Assembly (NCBI GenBank): GCA_014281115.1
Contig: JACONQ010000014.1
Location: forward strand, 1,116,001 to 1,180,000
Direction: 5' to 3'
DNA: 64,000 nucleotides
Source: Laburnicola sp. R22_1
Taxonomy: Eukaryota; Ascomycota; Dothideomycetes; Pleosporales; Didymosphaeriaceae
A program made the position numbers and the translations under genes. Shown piece by piece: positions 11,251 to 24,442 of this stretch. The notes under the pieces were generated by a model. That model worked only from the letters and a program-made list of their open reading frames with translations. It was not told the DNA's origin and did no database searches. Position 1 is the first letter of the stretch. The number at the start of each line of letters is the position of its first letter.

Positions 11251-14200
11251 CTAAGCACACCTAATATAGCGCTTTAACTCTATCTGCGTAGGCACATTAT
11301 CTTTAGGGATAGGCTCTAAAAAGATGTCTTAGAGGGTAGCGTCTAGCTAAATAGGCAACTATTTTAGTAGACTAGCTTACTTAGGGTACTTTTAATAGTA
11401 AGCTTTAATTAGTAGAAGAGAGTTAAAGAAGAAAGCTAATAAAGTTATTAGTAGAATAGTAGATTAGGTTAGGGTTATGCTTTTCCTACACTACCTAGTA
11501 CTTTAGTGTTCTATAGTCTACTTTGCTATTAAGAATATAAGAAACTAGCCACTTAGAAACTTTATTTATCTTAATAGTTAGTTCTAGAGGTTGTAATTAA
11601 CCTAATAAGAGATTATTTAGATTTCTTTAAAGCCTATTAGCGTAGAACACTAGGTAAACTCTTATATATTATAAGAGTTTAAGGATAAATAAGTAGCCTT
11701 TCTTACCTATAATTAGGTATAGTCCTTTTATTTAATAATCTAACTTAACTAATAGACGTTTAGTAATAAATCCCTTCAGAGTAATAAAGACCTAGTTCCT
11801 AATATTAAAATTAATAGCTTATTTGTGTTTATTAGCCTACTCTAATTACATTTCCTAGGTAGTAGATATATTAGTATAGGTAGTATTATAGACAAATTTG
11901 TAGGCTTTAGCATAGGCCTTAACTTACACCTCAGCCTTTTTTAAAGTAATATTATTTAGAAATTTAGTAACTAGTTAGGTACACTTATACTAGTCCTAGT
12001 AAAAGTATAGCTAATACCTAAACTTAATTTTAAAAGGCGAAACTCTAGTACTATTATAAAGTAGTATTGCTTAGGCCTAGTCTATACTAGATAGCAAATC
12101 TAACTAGTTAATAAAAGTTAATAAACAGACGCAGACGCTAGTTAAGGTACTAATTTATAATCTTAGTTTAGCTATTAGTTTACGAATACTATGCTATAAA
12201 GAGAAGTTACTTAATATCTATAAGCTTATATAAAGCAGCTAAGAAAGTGAAGATAAACTAGAGGCCGCAGTTAGAGACTAAAGACTCTAAATATGTACTA
12301 ATAGTAGAGATTGGCGACTTATTTAGTAGTAACTGTCTTATAGTAGGGTATAGAAAAGGCACGCTTAAACTGGCAGCAATAAGATACTATTATATTGTTA
12401 TACCCTTTCTTATCCTTAGAGAATAATTTAAAATTAATTAAGACATCTTACTAGACATGTTTAGGGATAGGAAGTAGGTATAATAAATCTGACTTTCTAT
12501 TTAGTAGGGGCTTGCTCTACTAGTAGTCTTTGCAATTAGATATATACCTATTAATATTAGTAATTATACCCTTTTAGTAATATAACTAGTATAAAAGCTA
12601 AAGAGTCTTTTATAGACCTAAATAGGCAGTAACCTAATAAGCATATATTATTTAAATTAGATATATCTAGAAAAACTCTATAGAGGGAACTACTAGATAG
12701 TCTTTATAAAGAAGTAACTCTAAAGGGGTAAGGGCGAAACCTAGTAATTCTAAATAGGTAGCTTCTTAGAGCGATTTAAGCACCTTATATATTTAATTAG
12801 TATATAGTAGGCAATTAATAAGTATATAAGAATAGGTTTCTTTAGGGCTTATATTAACTTTTTCTTTCTTCTACTCTATAATTGTAACAGCTATAAGGGC
12901 TACTTTAGTAGTATTTAATAGTTATAGGAGAAAAAACTAGATGTAAGCCTCTTAATTCTTCTCCTTCTATAACTTTAGCTTGTCCTATTTCCTAGATAGT
13001 ATAATAGCTATAATATTTGCGGTGTCTAGTTAGTACGTAATTTAATAATAGTATTTAGACAGCTTTTTAGACTAATAGGCTTACTATAGAGAAAGCTTAT
13101 ATTTAGTGCTAAAGTACTTAAGGGCCTAATAATTAGTAATAATATTAAAGGGCTTAGCGGTTTAGAGACTAATTAGTTGCACTCTCTATTCTAAAAGGTC
13201 CTATATAACTACTAATATTTCCTTATTATAAATATTATAATTTAACTTAGTAGGCTTTAATAATTTAGAGTACTATATAACTAGGCGCTAGGTACTATTA
13301 GATTATAGTTAACTAAGAAGGTTTGTATTAACACTATTACTAGAGTTAGTTTTTATATAGGTAATTTAAAATAGGGAGTACTATAAGACGAGGATGTTGC
13401 TAGCTACAAGTTGCTTAGTGACTTTAAAGGCGGCATGTTCCTAGTCTCTAAAGGTATAGAAGGCACTATTTTTTAGCAGCTTAATTAGAGGGCGAATAAC
13501 CTACCTATAGTAAGAAAGAAAGAAGTAGTAGTTATAAAAGCCTAAAAAGCTCTATAATGCCTTACGTATTATAGGCACTTTTTATTTCTAAACTGCGGCA
13601 GTCTTTGCAGAGTCCTTATAGATTTCTTTAGTGCTAATAATATATTCTAAGAACTTAGTTTCTATTATAGCGAATTTGCATTTTTTAAGATTAGCTTAGA
13701 AATTAGTATTTCTTAAGTAGAGTAGAATCTTACAAATGTGTTCTTTGTGTTCTAGGAAATTCTTAGAAAAGATAAAAATATTGTTAATATATATAGTATA
13801 GAAGTTGTCTAGATAATTACCTAGAACGCTATTAATAAACTATTAAAAGGTGGCAGGACTATTATAGAGACTAAAGAATAAGACCCTATACTTATAATTT
13901 TTATACTAGGTTTAAAAAGTAGTTAGCCCTTTAGTCTCTAAAGTAAGCTAGATTTAGTAGAATACTTAGCAAATATTAAGCTTAGTAAAGAGTCTTGCTC
14001 TAGAGAGGCGTATAAGTATCTTCTTAATAAGTAGAATTACTATAATATTCTTTTTAGTAATAGTATTAAGCCAGTGGTAATTAATATAAAAGTACTAACC
14101 TTTATTTAGCTTTTTAATAAATAATACTAGCGAAGCAAAGCTAGTGTTACTAGGGATAATATACCTATGCTTAATACAGTTATTAATATAGGCTTTAAGA

Positions 14201-15850
14201 AGTTTAAAGTACTTTAAGAATATACTATATAAAGGTAAGATAGTAAGCGTAGATAGGTCTTTAGTAAGATTAATATAGTAATTAACGCCCTTTTAGTAAG
14301 GCGGGAGGGCGTTAGAATCTAATTTTAAAAAATAGTTAGGCTTTACTCTAGCATATCCTAGCTAGGAGAGTGCTTATTCTATTTTAGCAAGTAAGTTAGC
14401 TTAGGACTTGTTTTCTAGGCTATGTATCTCGCTCTTGCAGTCTTTAATAACTTTGGCTAGCTTATAGAGGCTAGTATAACTAATAATTATATTAGAATTG
14501 TAGCCGCTATTTAAAGTAAAAGCTGCGACACTTACTATATTAATATTAAAGCTAGTAGTATATAATTATTTCTATATTAGCGCCTAAATAAGTTCTAAAA
14601 GGTTAGCTAGATTCTATAGGGCTAGTAGGTCTACTAAACACAATTTATTATTTATTTTCTATAAGTTCTTCTTCTATATTAGTAATTTAGTAGGGCGAAA
14701 GGGAGCTAACCTAGATTGTTTTAGCTAGGATAGTTTTAATTAAATAGTTAATTCCTATAAGAGCTATCTAATCTGCGGATTAGCTTCTCTAGTAGGATTA
14801 TAGTCTCTAGGTCTAGGGCTAGAAGTAGTACTTAGATTCTACTATATAATTCCTAGAGACTAGTCTTACTAGTGGCTTCCTTAGGTGGCGGGGATAGAGT
14901 AACTAATAGGCGAGTTGTTATCTAATAGTTTATTATCTAAAAAAGGCAGCTTTTTAGCCTCTACGCTACTATCCTTATTAAAGTTATTCTTATAGCTTAG
15001 TTTCTAGTAAGCCTTAAAGTATATTCTAATAACTAAGATAGTAAAGTTAGGAAGCTAGATAGAGATTTTCTTAGAGACACTCTAGTTAGCTTTTAATAAG
15101 CAAATCTTTTAGTAAGTGTAGTCCTACTTTTTAAGTAGGCTGTCCTATTAAGTGGTGTTGTCCTAGTAGAAAGGGTTAGGTAAAGGAAAAGTCTATAGTA
15201 GGATAAGGTTACTAGTAAAGGTTAGATTCTTGTTATCTTTTTAATAAAGGTAGTAGTCCTAAGCGTTAACTAGGCAGTTAGCTTACTTAAAAAATTTCCT
15301 ACTAATAATAAGATTATAGTTCTCTATATTATAAAAATAAACTATATAGTAAAGCTACGTCTATTAATATTAAGCTAGGCTATAAAATAGGTGTCTACTT
15401 TTACGCTTCTCTTCTTTACAAAGTTCTTAAGAGGGATTAGTATCTTTAGATAAAGAAGTTTAGCTTTAAGCTATTTTTATACTGCCTTTATATACTTTAA
15501 AGTAATAAGATTATAAGCGCTAGCACTAGTATCTATTAAGGCTTATAACCTAAGAGCTAATTCTTAGAATACAATTTATACTAGCATAACTAGCTAGAGG
15601 CCTCTAAATAGCTTAGGAACCCTTACTATCTTACTACCTATAGATAGCAATTTTAGTTTATTATCTGCGTTTTATAATTAAAATTATAGCTTATTTAAAT
15701 TAAATAGTTTAGTAGTCCCTATATAAGCTACTAGGTTAGAGTGGTCTAGTAGTTTATATTTAAAGTCTTATTATCTAAGAAATTACCTGCCTCTAAATTA
15801 GAGTAGTAGGCAATACTAAGTTTGTTTAAATTAAGATTATTTACTACCTA
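11251..15850 (-). pseudogene. Gypsy-1 copy 2 pol, RIP-degraded
   Basis: Collinear with pol of copy 1. The RT active-site region lies near 13780-13830 on the minus strand and the protease region near 15510-15570. Stops are denser than in copy 1, again TAG/TAA. The left boundary is the site equivalent to the last stop of copy 1. No function is possible. Confidence 0.8.
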
Positions 15851-16740
15851 TACATTTGCTTATATAGCTATCTTTTAGAAATAGTTATAGCGACTTAAGT
15901 GCTTATTCTCTATTTTACTATACTAAAAATAAGCATTATACTTAATGCACTATATTTTATTATAGTTATAAAGAAGTAAGAAGAGAATAGTAGCTCTAGA
16001 GTAAAGTGCTTATTTTTTAGTTACTATATATAAAGGCTTTAATTTAGAGGGTAGTACCTTATAAGAGGTCTATATACGCATTTAAAATAGGCTTATTATA
16101 TTATTATCTTAAAGAGTGTGGCTAGCTATAGCTATCTAGCATTTAATTCCTAGGTAGTTAATATTAGAATGTTTTATCTCTTTTTAGAGTATTAACTTAA
16201 GACTCCTAGTTAACTTAAGTTATAATTTGTCCTTCTAGGTCTTTGCGTCTAGTTTACCCTTTCTAGCTAGACTTTTAAAAGCCTATAACAATATCTAGGC
16301 GTCTATTTTATTAGAGAGAAAAAGCTTATAGAACTTTTTATATGCCTATTAAAGAGTAAAAGAATTATAGTAAGTCTCTTCTAGAAATTTAAAAAGTAAG
16401 TTAGGTCTATAGTTTTTCTAAAGGGCCTAATTTATTTAATACTAATTCCGCGCGGGCTTTTAAGGCGCGCCTCTAAGATAGCTAAGTATAGCTTCTATAA
16501 GGTTGTCTTAATTTTCTATATAGTTATTACCTTAGTAGTAATCTGCATTTATGCAGATCTTATTGCGCATATTCTCTAGCTAATCTTTAATACTAAGGCT
16601 AGGTTAACCTTTTTTATAATACTTATTAATGTTAGGTAGCTTTATAGAGTGTTCTAGCTTAGATATACTAGATAGAGTAGCTAAAGCGTATCTATTCTAG
16701 AGTATATTAATTTAGGCGCTATTAGCAAGCTTAGTTTATA

Positions 16741-18611
16741 ACGTACTTTGCACTCGAGTCGGACACTTTATTGAGTCGGACACTTTGCCAAGACCCCACC
16801 AAAACGTACTATCAGCAATAGTATAACGCGATGCCTTAACCACACAATAAACTACTAGTGTTAAAAGAAGCGCGTATACAGCTTACGATCTAGGCTATTA
16901 AACAAGACGCGATACTCTCTTAGTAACGCGCTGTAGCTATCTATAACATCTCTTAAAGTACACTTAGCAACTAACGCGCTAGAAAGACGTTTAGACGCGA
17001 CTGCGCACCCAACAAAATAAGACTTACTATAAGAGAGGAGCAGGCGATTGTAGAGCATATACTCGACCTAGACGCGCGAGGATTTCCGCCTCGGCTCGAT
17101 GCTATAAAAGATATGGCTGATTCTTTACTGGCTGCACGCCACTATAAGCCAGTTGGCCAAAGGTGGCCTTATGACTTTGTTAAGCGCCAGCCAGAGCTTA
17201 AAGTCAAGTTCAATCGAAAGTACGACTATAAGAGAGCTCTCTAGGAGGATCCTAAGGTGATACAAGACTGGTTCCGGCTTGTGGAGAACATGAAGGCCAA
17301 ACATAGTATCCTAGACGAGGACACCTACAATTTTGATAAAGTAGGCTTTATAATAGGCATAATATTAATTGGAGTAGTAGTCACAGGCTCTAAGTGTTGA
17401 GGATGGCTAAAGCAGGTGTAGTAGGGCAATAGGGAGTGGACAACAGTCATCCAAGGCATTAATGCGACGGGGTGGTGGATCCCACCCTTTATTATTTTCG
17501 GGGGCAAGCACTACCTCTCCGCCTGGTATAAGGAGAAGGATCTACCTTATAATTGGGTTATTGCAGTCTCTAAGAACGGCTAGACAATAAATAAGCTTAG
17601 TCTATAGTGGCTAAAGCACTTTAATAAGCATACAAAGAGGCGTGTTGTTAGCACAACACGTTTGCTTATTCTTAACAGCTATAAGAGTTACAACTCGTTC
17701 GAATTTGAATAGTATTGCAAGAAGAGCAATATTGTTACTCTCTATATGCCCTCGCATTTGTCGCACCTCTTGCAGCCACTTGATGTGGGCTGTTTCGCGC
17801 CTTTAAAAAAGGCGTATGGGCGCCAAGCTGAGGATTTGATGCGCAACCACATCACGCACATCACTAAAATCGAGTTCCTGCCTTGCTTTATTGCTGCTTT
17901 TAAGGCTTCGTTTACTGAAAGTAATATCAAAGGAGGCTTTCGAGGTGCTAGCCTAGTGCCCCACGACCTAGAAGCTGTGATATCGCAGCTTGACGTCCGC
18001 CTGCGTACGCCTCCACTTTGTACTATTCGCGATAGTACATGGGAGTCGCAAACTCCGCGAAATAGTACAGAACTTGGGTCGCAATCGACGCTGGTTAAGC
18101 AGAGGATTCAAAGGCATATGGATAGTTCCCCAACTTATATGGTTGAGGCGATGGAAAAGCTTGTTAAAGGCGCTGAGATGATAGGGCATTCTTTGGTATT
18201 GATGACCAAACGCAACGCTGAACTTTAAGCTGCTAATGAGGCCGCCACACGACGTAAATTATATAAAAGAAAGCGATTGCAGCAAGAAGGAGTCCTTATA
18301 GTTGAAGAGGGCTAGCAACTGGCTACTCTAAAGGACTTTGGGGTGCGTAGTGATGGCAAGAAGGCAAAGAAGAGGGTGCGCACTAATAGAGGCGAATCCG
18401 CTTAACGGCGCTGTGGATACTGCGGCAAGCCTGGGCACAATAAAAAAACCTATAGACAGCTTATAGAAGTAGATTCTAAATAGTTTAGCCTATTTAGACT
18501 ATTGAAAATAGTTTATGTTGACTCTATACTATCGTGAATAGTATAGAACTTGGTGGGGTCTTGGCAAAGTGTCCGACTCGATGGAGTGTCCGACTCGAGT
18601 GCAAAGTACGT
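16741..18611 (+). mobile_element. pogo-A, Tc1/mariner-pogo DNA transposon
   Basis: 1871 bp between TA duplications (16739-16740, 18612-18613). The empty site is visible in copy 1 at 6290 (GTTTATACG). The TIR starts ACGTACTTTGCACTCGAGTC and contains two copies of GAGTCGGACACTTT starting at 16756 and 16773, 17 bp apart. After the modules both ends carry GCCAAGACCCCACC. It is much richer in GC than its host Gypsy-1 copy, so it arrived after much of the host's mutation or was less affected. Confidence 0.96.
16831..18483 (+). pseudogene. pogo-A transposase (HTH plus DDE_1), many stops
   Basis: Transposase of the pogo/Fot1 group, which cuts at TA and binds its TIRs through N-terminal helix-turn-helix domains. 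One frame runs from ATG 16831 to TAG 18481-18483. Interruptions are mostly TAG/TAA, with one TGA after SKC. The DDD catalytic set reads NFDKVGF (first Asp kept), ILNSYKSYN (second Asp now Asn) and HLLQPLDVGCF (third Asp kept). The longest open stretch is 17746-18228. The C-terminus carries a CCHC-like knuckle, CGYCGKPGHNKKTY, whose last Cys is Tyr. The enzyme is dead by stops and by loss of one catalytic residue. Confidence 0.9.
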
Positions 18612-19554
18612 TATATATTTTAGAACTAGAAAGTAGTAAAGAGTATTATTTTATTATAGAGTAGGCACTATAAGCTAGAGTGAATATTATAGTGCATATT
18701 AGGGCGCGGCTAGGCAAAATAAGCTCTGCTTAACTGCCTAAGGGTAGTGTAAATTATATAGTAGATTAGGTATTTCTAGGCTAGGGGGTTTTAAGAAGAC
18801 TTAAGTGCAGTGCTGCGAATTATAACTATCTTTAATAAATAGAAGAACTTTCTTAGGGCTAAATAAGCCTTATTTAATAGCTGCTTAATTAGTAATATTA
18901 GGCTAAAAGTAGAAATCTTCTAAGACTATATATACTATAGTATAAGGTATTATTACCTTAAGTATAGTAAAAGCTTATTTAAATATATTAGCGCGCTCGC
19001 ATAAAGCCTAAATAAGAATATTTTATTTAGGGTCTTTTTAGACTTTATAATAGCCCTAGTTACTAAATCTAGTACTATTTCTAAAAATAGGCCTTAAGAA
19101 AAGCAATATTAAGCCTAAAGCTAATAGGTAGTAAGTAATTATTTTATTTCCAAGCTATACTAAATTAATTAGTCTAGCTTAAATTTTTCTATAAACGCGT
19201 TATACTTACTAGTAGCTTTAAGTTTAGCTTTGCCTTAGTGTATAAGCTACTTAGGATCTACTATTAAAAATTTATTACTTAGCTAGTCTACTTTAAGTAT
19301 AGTAATATAGTAATTATACTATATATTATAAAGAATTTCTTTAGAGTAGACCTTTTTTAATAGTTTAATAATGCTCTTTTTCTTTATAAGGCTAGGAATA
19401 GAGTAACTAGTTATCTAGGGAGTAGCTATTAGCTACTTTCCACGCTTAATAAATAATAGCTCGCTAGTAGGTTTAAGTAGAAAAATATTCTTAAGATAAG
19501 TATTATATAGACTATTATTAGCAGAGTGTAGGCAAATATCTACTTCTATATTAT

Positions 19555-19656
19555 AGTAGTGGTTTGTTTATTTTTGCGACTAAGGGGTTTCTAATAAAAA
19601 TATTATAATAATAGCAGATATCTCTCCTGCTGTTGTATACACGAAAAAGCGTTTAC
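19555..19656 (-). mobile_element. 102-bp non-LTR retroposon fragment, 5'-truncated
   Basis: Flanked by direct repeats TATATTAT (9 bp if the preceding C is counted: CTATATTAT), 19547-19554 and 19657-19664; copy 1 of Gypsy-1 shows the empty site near 7227. On the minus strand it ends GAAACCCCTTAGTCGCAAAA followed by an A-rich tail. The same 3' end, with a longer A run, occurs at 34649-35118, where the insert is longer on its 5' side. Shared 3' end, variable 5' end and variable target duplication fit LINE-type insertion. Confidence 0.7.
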
Positions 19657-20089
19657 TATATTATTAATTCTAAAACTCTCTAAGGGTAGAGAGAACACAG
19701 AGAACATTTTAAAAGTCTTCTAAATTAAAGGGCAGTAGCTTACTATAGTATAGGCAGTAGTAGGATTAAGCAAAGTAGAAGTTATAGAGAGAGTATAGTA
19801 GATAGACCTAAAGTGGCAGGTCTTATATAGCGTACAAGCTAGCGTATAGTCTAAGCTAAAAAGAATTAGGTAAAAGATAAAGTATAAGATAAAATATATA
19901 AAACTTTAATCTTTATATTATTACTATAGCCTAGCTCTAATTTCTCTAGCTCTATGCCTTATGCTGTTGCTATAATAGTGCTAGAAGGTAGTTATTAGGT
20001 AAGTTAGTTTAATAGGGTATAGCGCAGTAGTTGCTATTTATCATTTATTAATTATTATTTGTCTTTAAAATGTTAGAATTATAGAGGCA

Positions 20090-20510
20090 GTCTCTCTTAA
20101 TAGACTTTAGCATAGTATAATAACTACCTAGCATAACTAGTAACTAATAAAGTTCCCATCCTTATATATTAAGCAGAGGAGGAACTTAAAAGTAGCCTTT
20201 TTTAATAGATCTTAGAGTAGTAAAGCATAAACTCTCTAGTGCTAGAGATCCTTTCTAGTAACTAATAAAGTTCCTACCCTTATGTAATAAGCAGATAAGA
20301 GACTTAGAAGCCGCCTCTCTTAATAGACTATAGGATAGTAAAGCATAAACTCCCTAGCACTAGAAATTCTTTCTAATAACTAATAAAGTTTCTACTCTTA
20401 TGTAATAAGTAGAGGAGAAACTTAGAAGTGGCCTCTCTTAATAGACCTTAGAGTAGTAAAACATAAACTCCCTAGCGCTAAGGATTCTTTCTAGTAACTA
20501 ATAAGGTAAA
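20090..20510. repeat. Minisatellite in Gypsy-1 copy 2 leader, 118-bp unit, about 3.5 copies
   Basis: TAACTAATAA begins at 20141, 20259, 20377 and 20495, an exact 118-bp period. Each unit includes AGTAAARCATAAACTC. It sits where copy 1 has an unrelated-looking 83-84-bp repeat. Confidence 0.92.
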
Positions 20511-20607
20511 ACTTTTACTAATTTAACCGCCTATAGGCAGCGTCTTAAGGGAGGAGTAGATATTATATTGCTATCTACAGCTAAAGAAAATATTAATCTT
20601 AGTATAA

Positions 20608-20886
20608 TATAAGGACGGTATATAGCCTTATAGGGCAAACCTTTTAGGGACAGCTAGTATAGTTAAAAGAGATAACTAAATTAAGACTATACTAAGATAG
20701 GGGATAAGAAAGAGACTTAGGGGACCCTTACTTATATAGTAGGCGGCGTAGGGCACAGGCCCTACGCTAACCACGCGCTAATACTAACTAGGAAAGGCGC
20801 CTTCTATAAGGTAAAAGGCGCTATTAGGTTGTAAAAGAAAAGATAATAGTAAATAACTAGTAGAAAGGCAGGTATAAACTATTACA
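20608..20886 (-). repeat. Gypsy-1 copy 2, 5' LTR
   Basis: 279 bp, TATAAGGACGG to CTATTACA, followed at once by the CTTCC duplication. Pair of 10386-10664. Confidence 0.93.
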
Positions 20887-21095
20887 CTTCCTATTATACA
20901 TAAAGTCCCTTTTACATATTTGTGTTCTTTATATAGCCTATAACTAAGCGAGCTAATTGCACTAAACGTACCTACTATATTAGTTATAATAATAAACTAG
21001 ATAACTATTATACTAACTTCTATAAGCTATATATTCTTAGGGCCCTATTTGCTGCGGCAGCTTTAACTTTAAATAGTAGTAGGCACATTACTAAG

Positions 21096-22908
21096 ATGCC
21101 TAACCTTAAGAAGTTTAATAGTAAAGAGGATAAGAATTATAAATATTAAAGGCGCTTAGCTATTAACAAATACACTCTTGCCTATAATAAGAAAGACTAG
21201 CGCATAGCGTATATTATTAACTATATTAAGGATAACGCCTAGGTTCTAGTAAAGAATCTATAACCTACGCATTATATAAAGTATATTAAGGCTTTAGATA
21301 AATTTTATCGATATATAGCTACTAATAAGATTACTAAGGCCTTAAATAAACTTATAGACCTAGCCTAGCCTCTTAAATTAAAAGTAGGTAAATTTTTTAT
21401 AGTATAGAAGATTCGCTTTATAGCTATCTACAACCTTATCTAGATACCTAACCTAATAATAATTAACTATACTTAGAAGCTTATAAACTAGTCTATTACT
21501 AATATAGCAAATATTTAGAAAAGGGAAGAAGACTTTCTTATATAATACCTAAAGAACGCTAGTATTATTAATAAGTAATACTAGTACACCACTGCGCTAA
21601 AGTTAACAAGAATAACTATAAGTATATTTTTTAGTTATATAGTAAAGGCAATTATAAAATTTTAGAGCTTAACTATAAAATAAAATATAAACTACGCTGT
21701 ATATAAATAAACTAATAAAAAGCATAAGACGTTAGCTTAGTTAAAACTCTATTTTAAGTATGATAAAGCTAATTACTAATAATATAATTTTTATACGCCT
21801 TACTAAAATAAGCTCTTTATACCCTCTACTAATATTTCCACTTTAGTGGCAGCACTATAGACTATATATAGGGATAAGTTAAAGACTAAAGATAAGAACT
21901 AAGATAATAATATTAAAGTTAATAAGAATAGCTTTGTTATTAACTTAGAAAACTAGAGGCTTCTATATAAAATTATATATAGAAGCTAGACTAGCGTAAT
22001 ATAAAGAGAATATTAGATTAGATTTAATTAAGTTAAAAGCAATTTGAGATCGCAGCTGTCCTTACTATCCTACTTTATTAGACATATAATAGGGGTTACT
22101 ATATATCTTTTGTTACCCTAGATAATAGACTATTAAATATAACTAGCTAGATAATATTTCTAAATTAGATTAATATACTACAATAATAGTATAAGACTAT
22201 TACACTCTTAGATATAAAAGTAAGCGCGTGCTTTGCAAACTAGCGTTAGGTAAAGTAATATAGGTATATAATAATAAAGATAAATAAACTAATTTAACTA
22301 GTCTTAGTAAATAGAGATAAGATAGCAAAACTTATAGATACTGTTAAGATAATACTTAAACATAGAAGCTACACGTTAACAGCCCTATATTATATTATAG
22401 ATATTAGAAAGTATAACGTTATCTTAGGAATAAACTAGGTAGATTATTACGAGCCTATTATACGCTTTAGAGATACCTAATTAATAGAATTTAAATCTAA
22501 TTATTATTAAGTTAATTGCTTACATTATAGGCGTTTAGAGATAGTATATTATAACTAACTATTAAAAAGCGAGTTGCGTATAACCTCCTTATTAGATATA
22601 TATATATATAATTAGTATATACGCTACTATAAGATCTGCCGCCTATAACCTAGACAATATTATATAGGTTAAATCCTATTATTAGAACTTGCTTAATTAT
22701 CTACCTAATAAAGACGCTACTATTAATATTTAAAGACGTCTTCCTAGGACTAGCTGCTATAACTATAAAGAAGAATTTTAATAAGTATATTAACAAACTT
22801 AATTAGACTCTAAGATCTAATAACAAACTCTGCGAGATAGTGCCTAAGTTTGTCTATAATAAAGTTAAGTAAGTTTTTAGCGCAATTAAAGCTAATACTA
22901 TTCCTTCT
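21096..22908 (+). pseudogene. Gypsy-3 gag and protease, RIP-degraded
   Basis: ATG at 21096 opens a gag-like frame (MPNLKKFNSKEDKNYKY) with TAG/TAA interruptions. Further on, around 22380-22480, a retropepsin C-terminal block is readable: DIRKYNVILGIN then DYYEPIIRF, matching the usual YDVILGMDW...YEPIIRF of fungal Gypsy proteins. The frame runs into the pogo-B insertion at 22909-22910 and resumes at 26978. About 200 bp before the ATG (20892-21095) hold no recognisable gene and are probably leader. Confidence 0.75.
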
Positions 22909-24442
22909 TAACGTGTTTACAAGCGAGCCGCGCGTACAAGTGAGCCGCGCGCCCCACTAACTTTCTACAACGCGTCTTATACAAACTATAATGGCTTAAC
23001 CATTATCTGCTTAATTGCGCTATAAAGAAGCAAATATCTACCTAGCTCTTTTAGCTATTAATTCTAGTCAAATACGAAGTATAAAACGCGCTACCGCAAC
23101 GTTTTGCGTCCCTAAAACAACACTTCGCGGCCGACGCGCAGGAATCGCTGCGCGACGCAACTCTGAGCCCAAATCAAAGAAGCTTACCAAGCTTGAAGAG
23201 GAGGTGATTGTTAAGCATATACTTGACCTAGATTCGCGAGGCTTTGCGCCCACTCTAGGTGCTGTACGAGATATGGCGAATAAGCTGCTCACTGAGCGCA
23301 GCGCAGGCCACATTAGCCAGTAGTGGCCTAGGAACTTTGTCAAGCGAACAGACAGCCTCACAACGCGATTTAATCGACCCTACAATTGACAGCGAGCCCT
23401 CTGCGAGGACCTAACAGTTATATAGGCCTGGTTTAAGCTAGTAGCACGTACAAAGGCCACCTACGGTATCTGCGACGAGGATACCTTTAACTTCGACGAG
23501 ACTGGCTTTCTAATGGGTAAAATATCCTCCTAGCTAGTTGTTACTAGCTTAGAGAGGCGTGGCCAGCCAAAAGCGATCTAGCCAGGCAATCGTGAGTGGG
23601 TGACGGCGATCCACAGAATTAACGCTACTGGGTGGGCAATCCCGCCCTTTATCATCTTCGCTGGCTAGTACCACCTCTCTGCCTGGTACGAGGGCGACAA
23701 TATACTAGGTGACTAGGCTATTAGTCTTAGCGATAATGGCTAGACTACGAACAAGCTTGGTGTTGCCTGGCTATGGCATTTTATTAAGCATACAGTAGAG
23801 CGTAGAGTGGGCGCACGTTAGCTACTAATACTTAACAGCCATAAGAGTCACAACTCGCTTGAATTCTAGGAGATCTGTAAGGAGAATAAGATCTACACTT
23901 TCTGTATGCCGCCATATTCGTCACACCTTCTGCAGCCGCTTAACGTTGGCTGTTTCTCGCCGTTGAAGCGGGCGTACGGGCGCCAGGTCGAGGGCCTAAT
24001 ACGCGACCACATCAACCATATCACCAAGCTTGAGTTCCTACCAGCCTTCTGCGCCGCCTACAACTAGTTAATTATAAAGGAGAATATCTGCGCAAGCTTT
24101 TAAGGCGCTGGGCTAGTCCCACACGATCCAGAGGCGGTGATATTAAAGCTTGATGTGAAGCTTCGTACGCTGTCGCTAGCAGCCCTACTAGAGGCCCTAT
24201 GGGAGTCTGCAACACCAAGCAACGCGCGCGAGCTAGGCGCTTAGTTAACTCTAGTTTGTGAGCGGATCTAAAGGCATTAAGGATCCTCTCCTACATTAGT
24301 TATCCAGTCGCTTAATTGGCTTATAAGAGGGGCTGAGAGAATAGCGCATTTAATAGTGCTTAACATATTCTATTAGTAGCCCGAATAGATTAGTCCGCCA
24401 GACAGTTTTTGCCAAGACCACAACACTTTACTATGAATTATA

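Larger units (their letters stand above)
15851..19746 (-). pseudogene. Gypsy-1 copy 2 gag, split by pogo-A and a retroposon fragment
   Basis: The start equivalent to the copy 1 ATG is ATA on the coding strand (744-746 of the 19-kb block), lost by mutation. The frame is cut by pogo-A (16741-18611, TA duplication) and by the 102-bp insert at 19555-19656. The gag/pol boundary is set by alignment with copy 1 and is approximate. Confidence 0.7.
10386..20886 (-). mobile_element. Gypsy-1 copy 2, heavily RIP-mutated, CTTCC target duplication
   Basis: LTRs of 279 bp each (10386-10664, 20608-20886), flanked by CTTCC at 10381-10385 and 20887-20891. Orientation is minus, as in copy 1, with which it is collinear apart from two insertions: pogo-A at 16741-18611 and a 102-bp retroposon at 19555-19656. 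The leader minisatellite is different. Compared with copy 1 it has many more TA dinucleotides; for example copy 1 TTTTCAATTTGGG reads TTTTTAATTTAGG here. Confidence 0.95.

Noticed and set aside
19547..19664. hAT-type MITE with 8-bp duplication
   Set aside because: No TIRs, and the 3' end is shared with the 470-bp retroposon while the 5' end is not.
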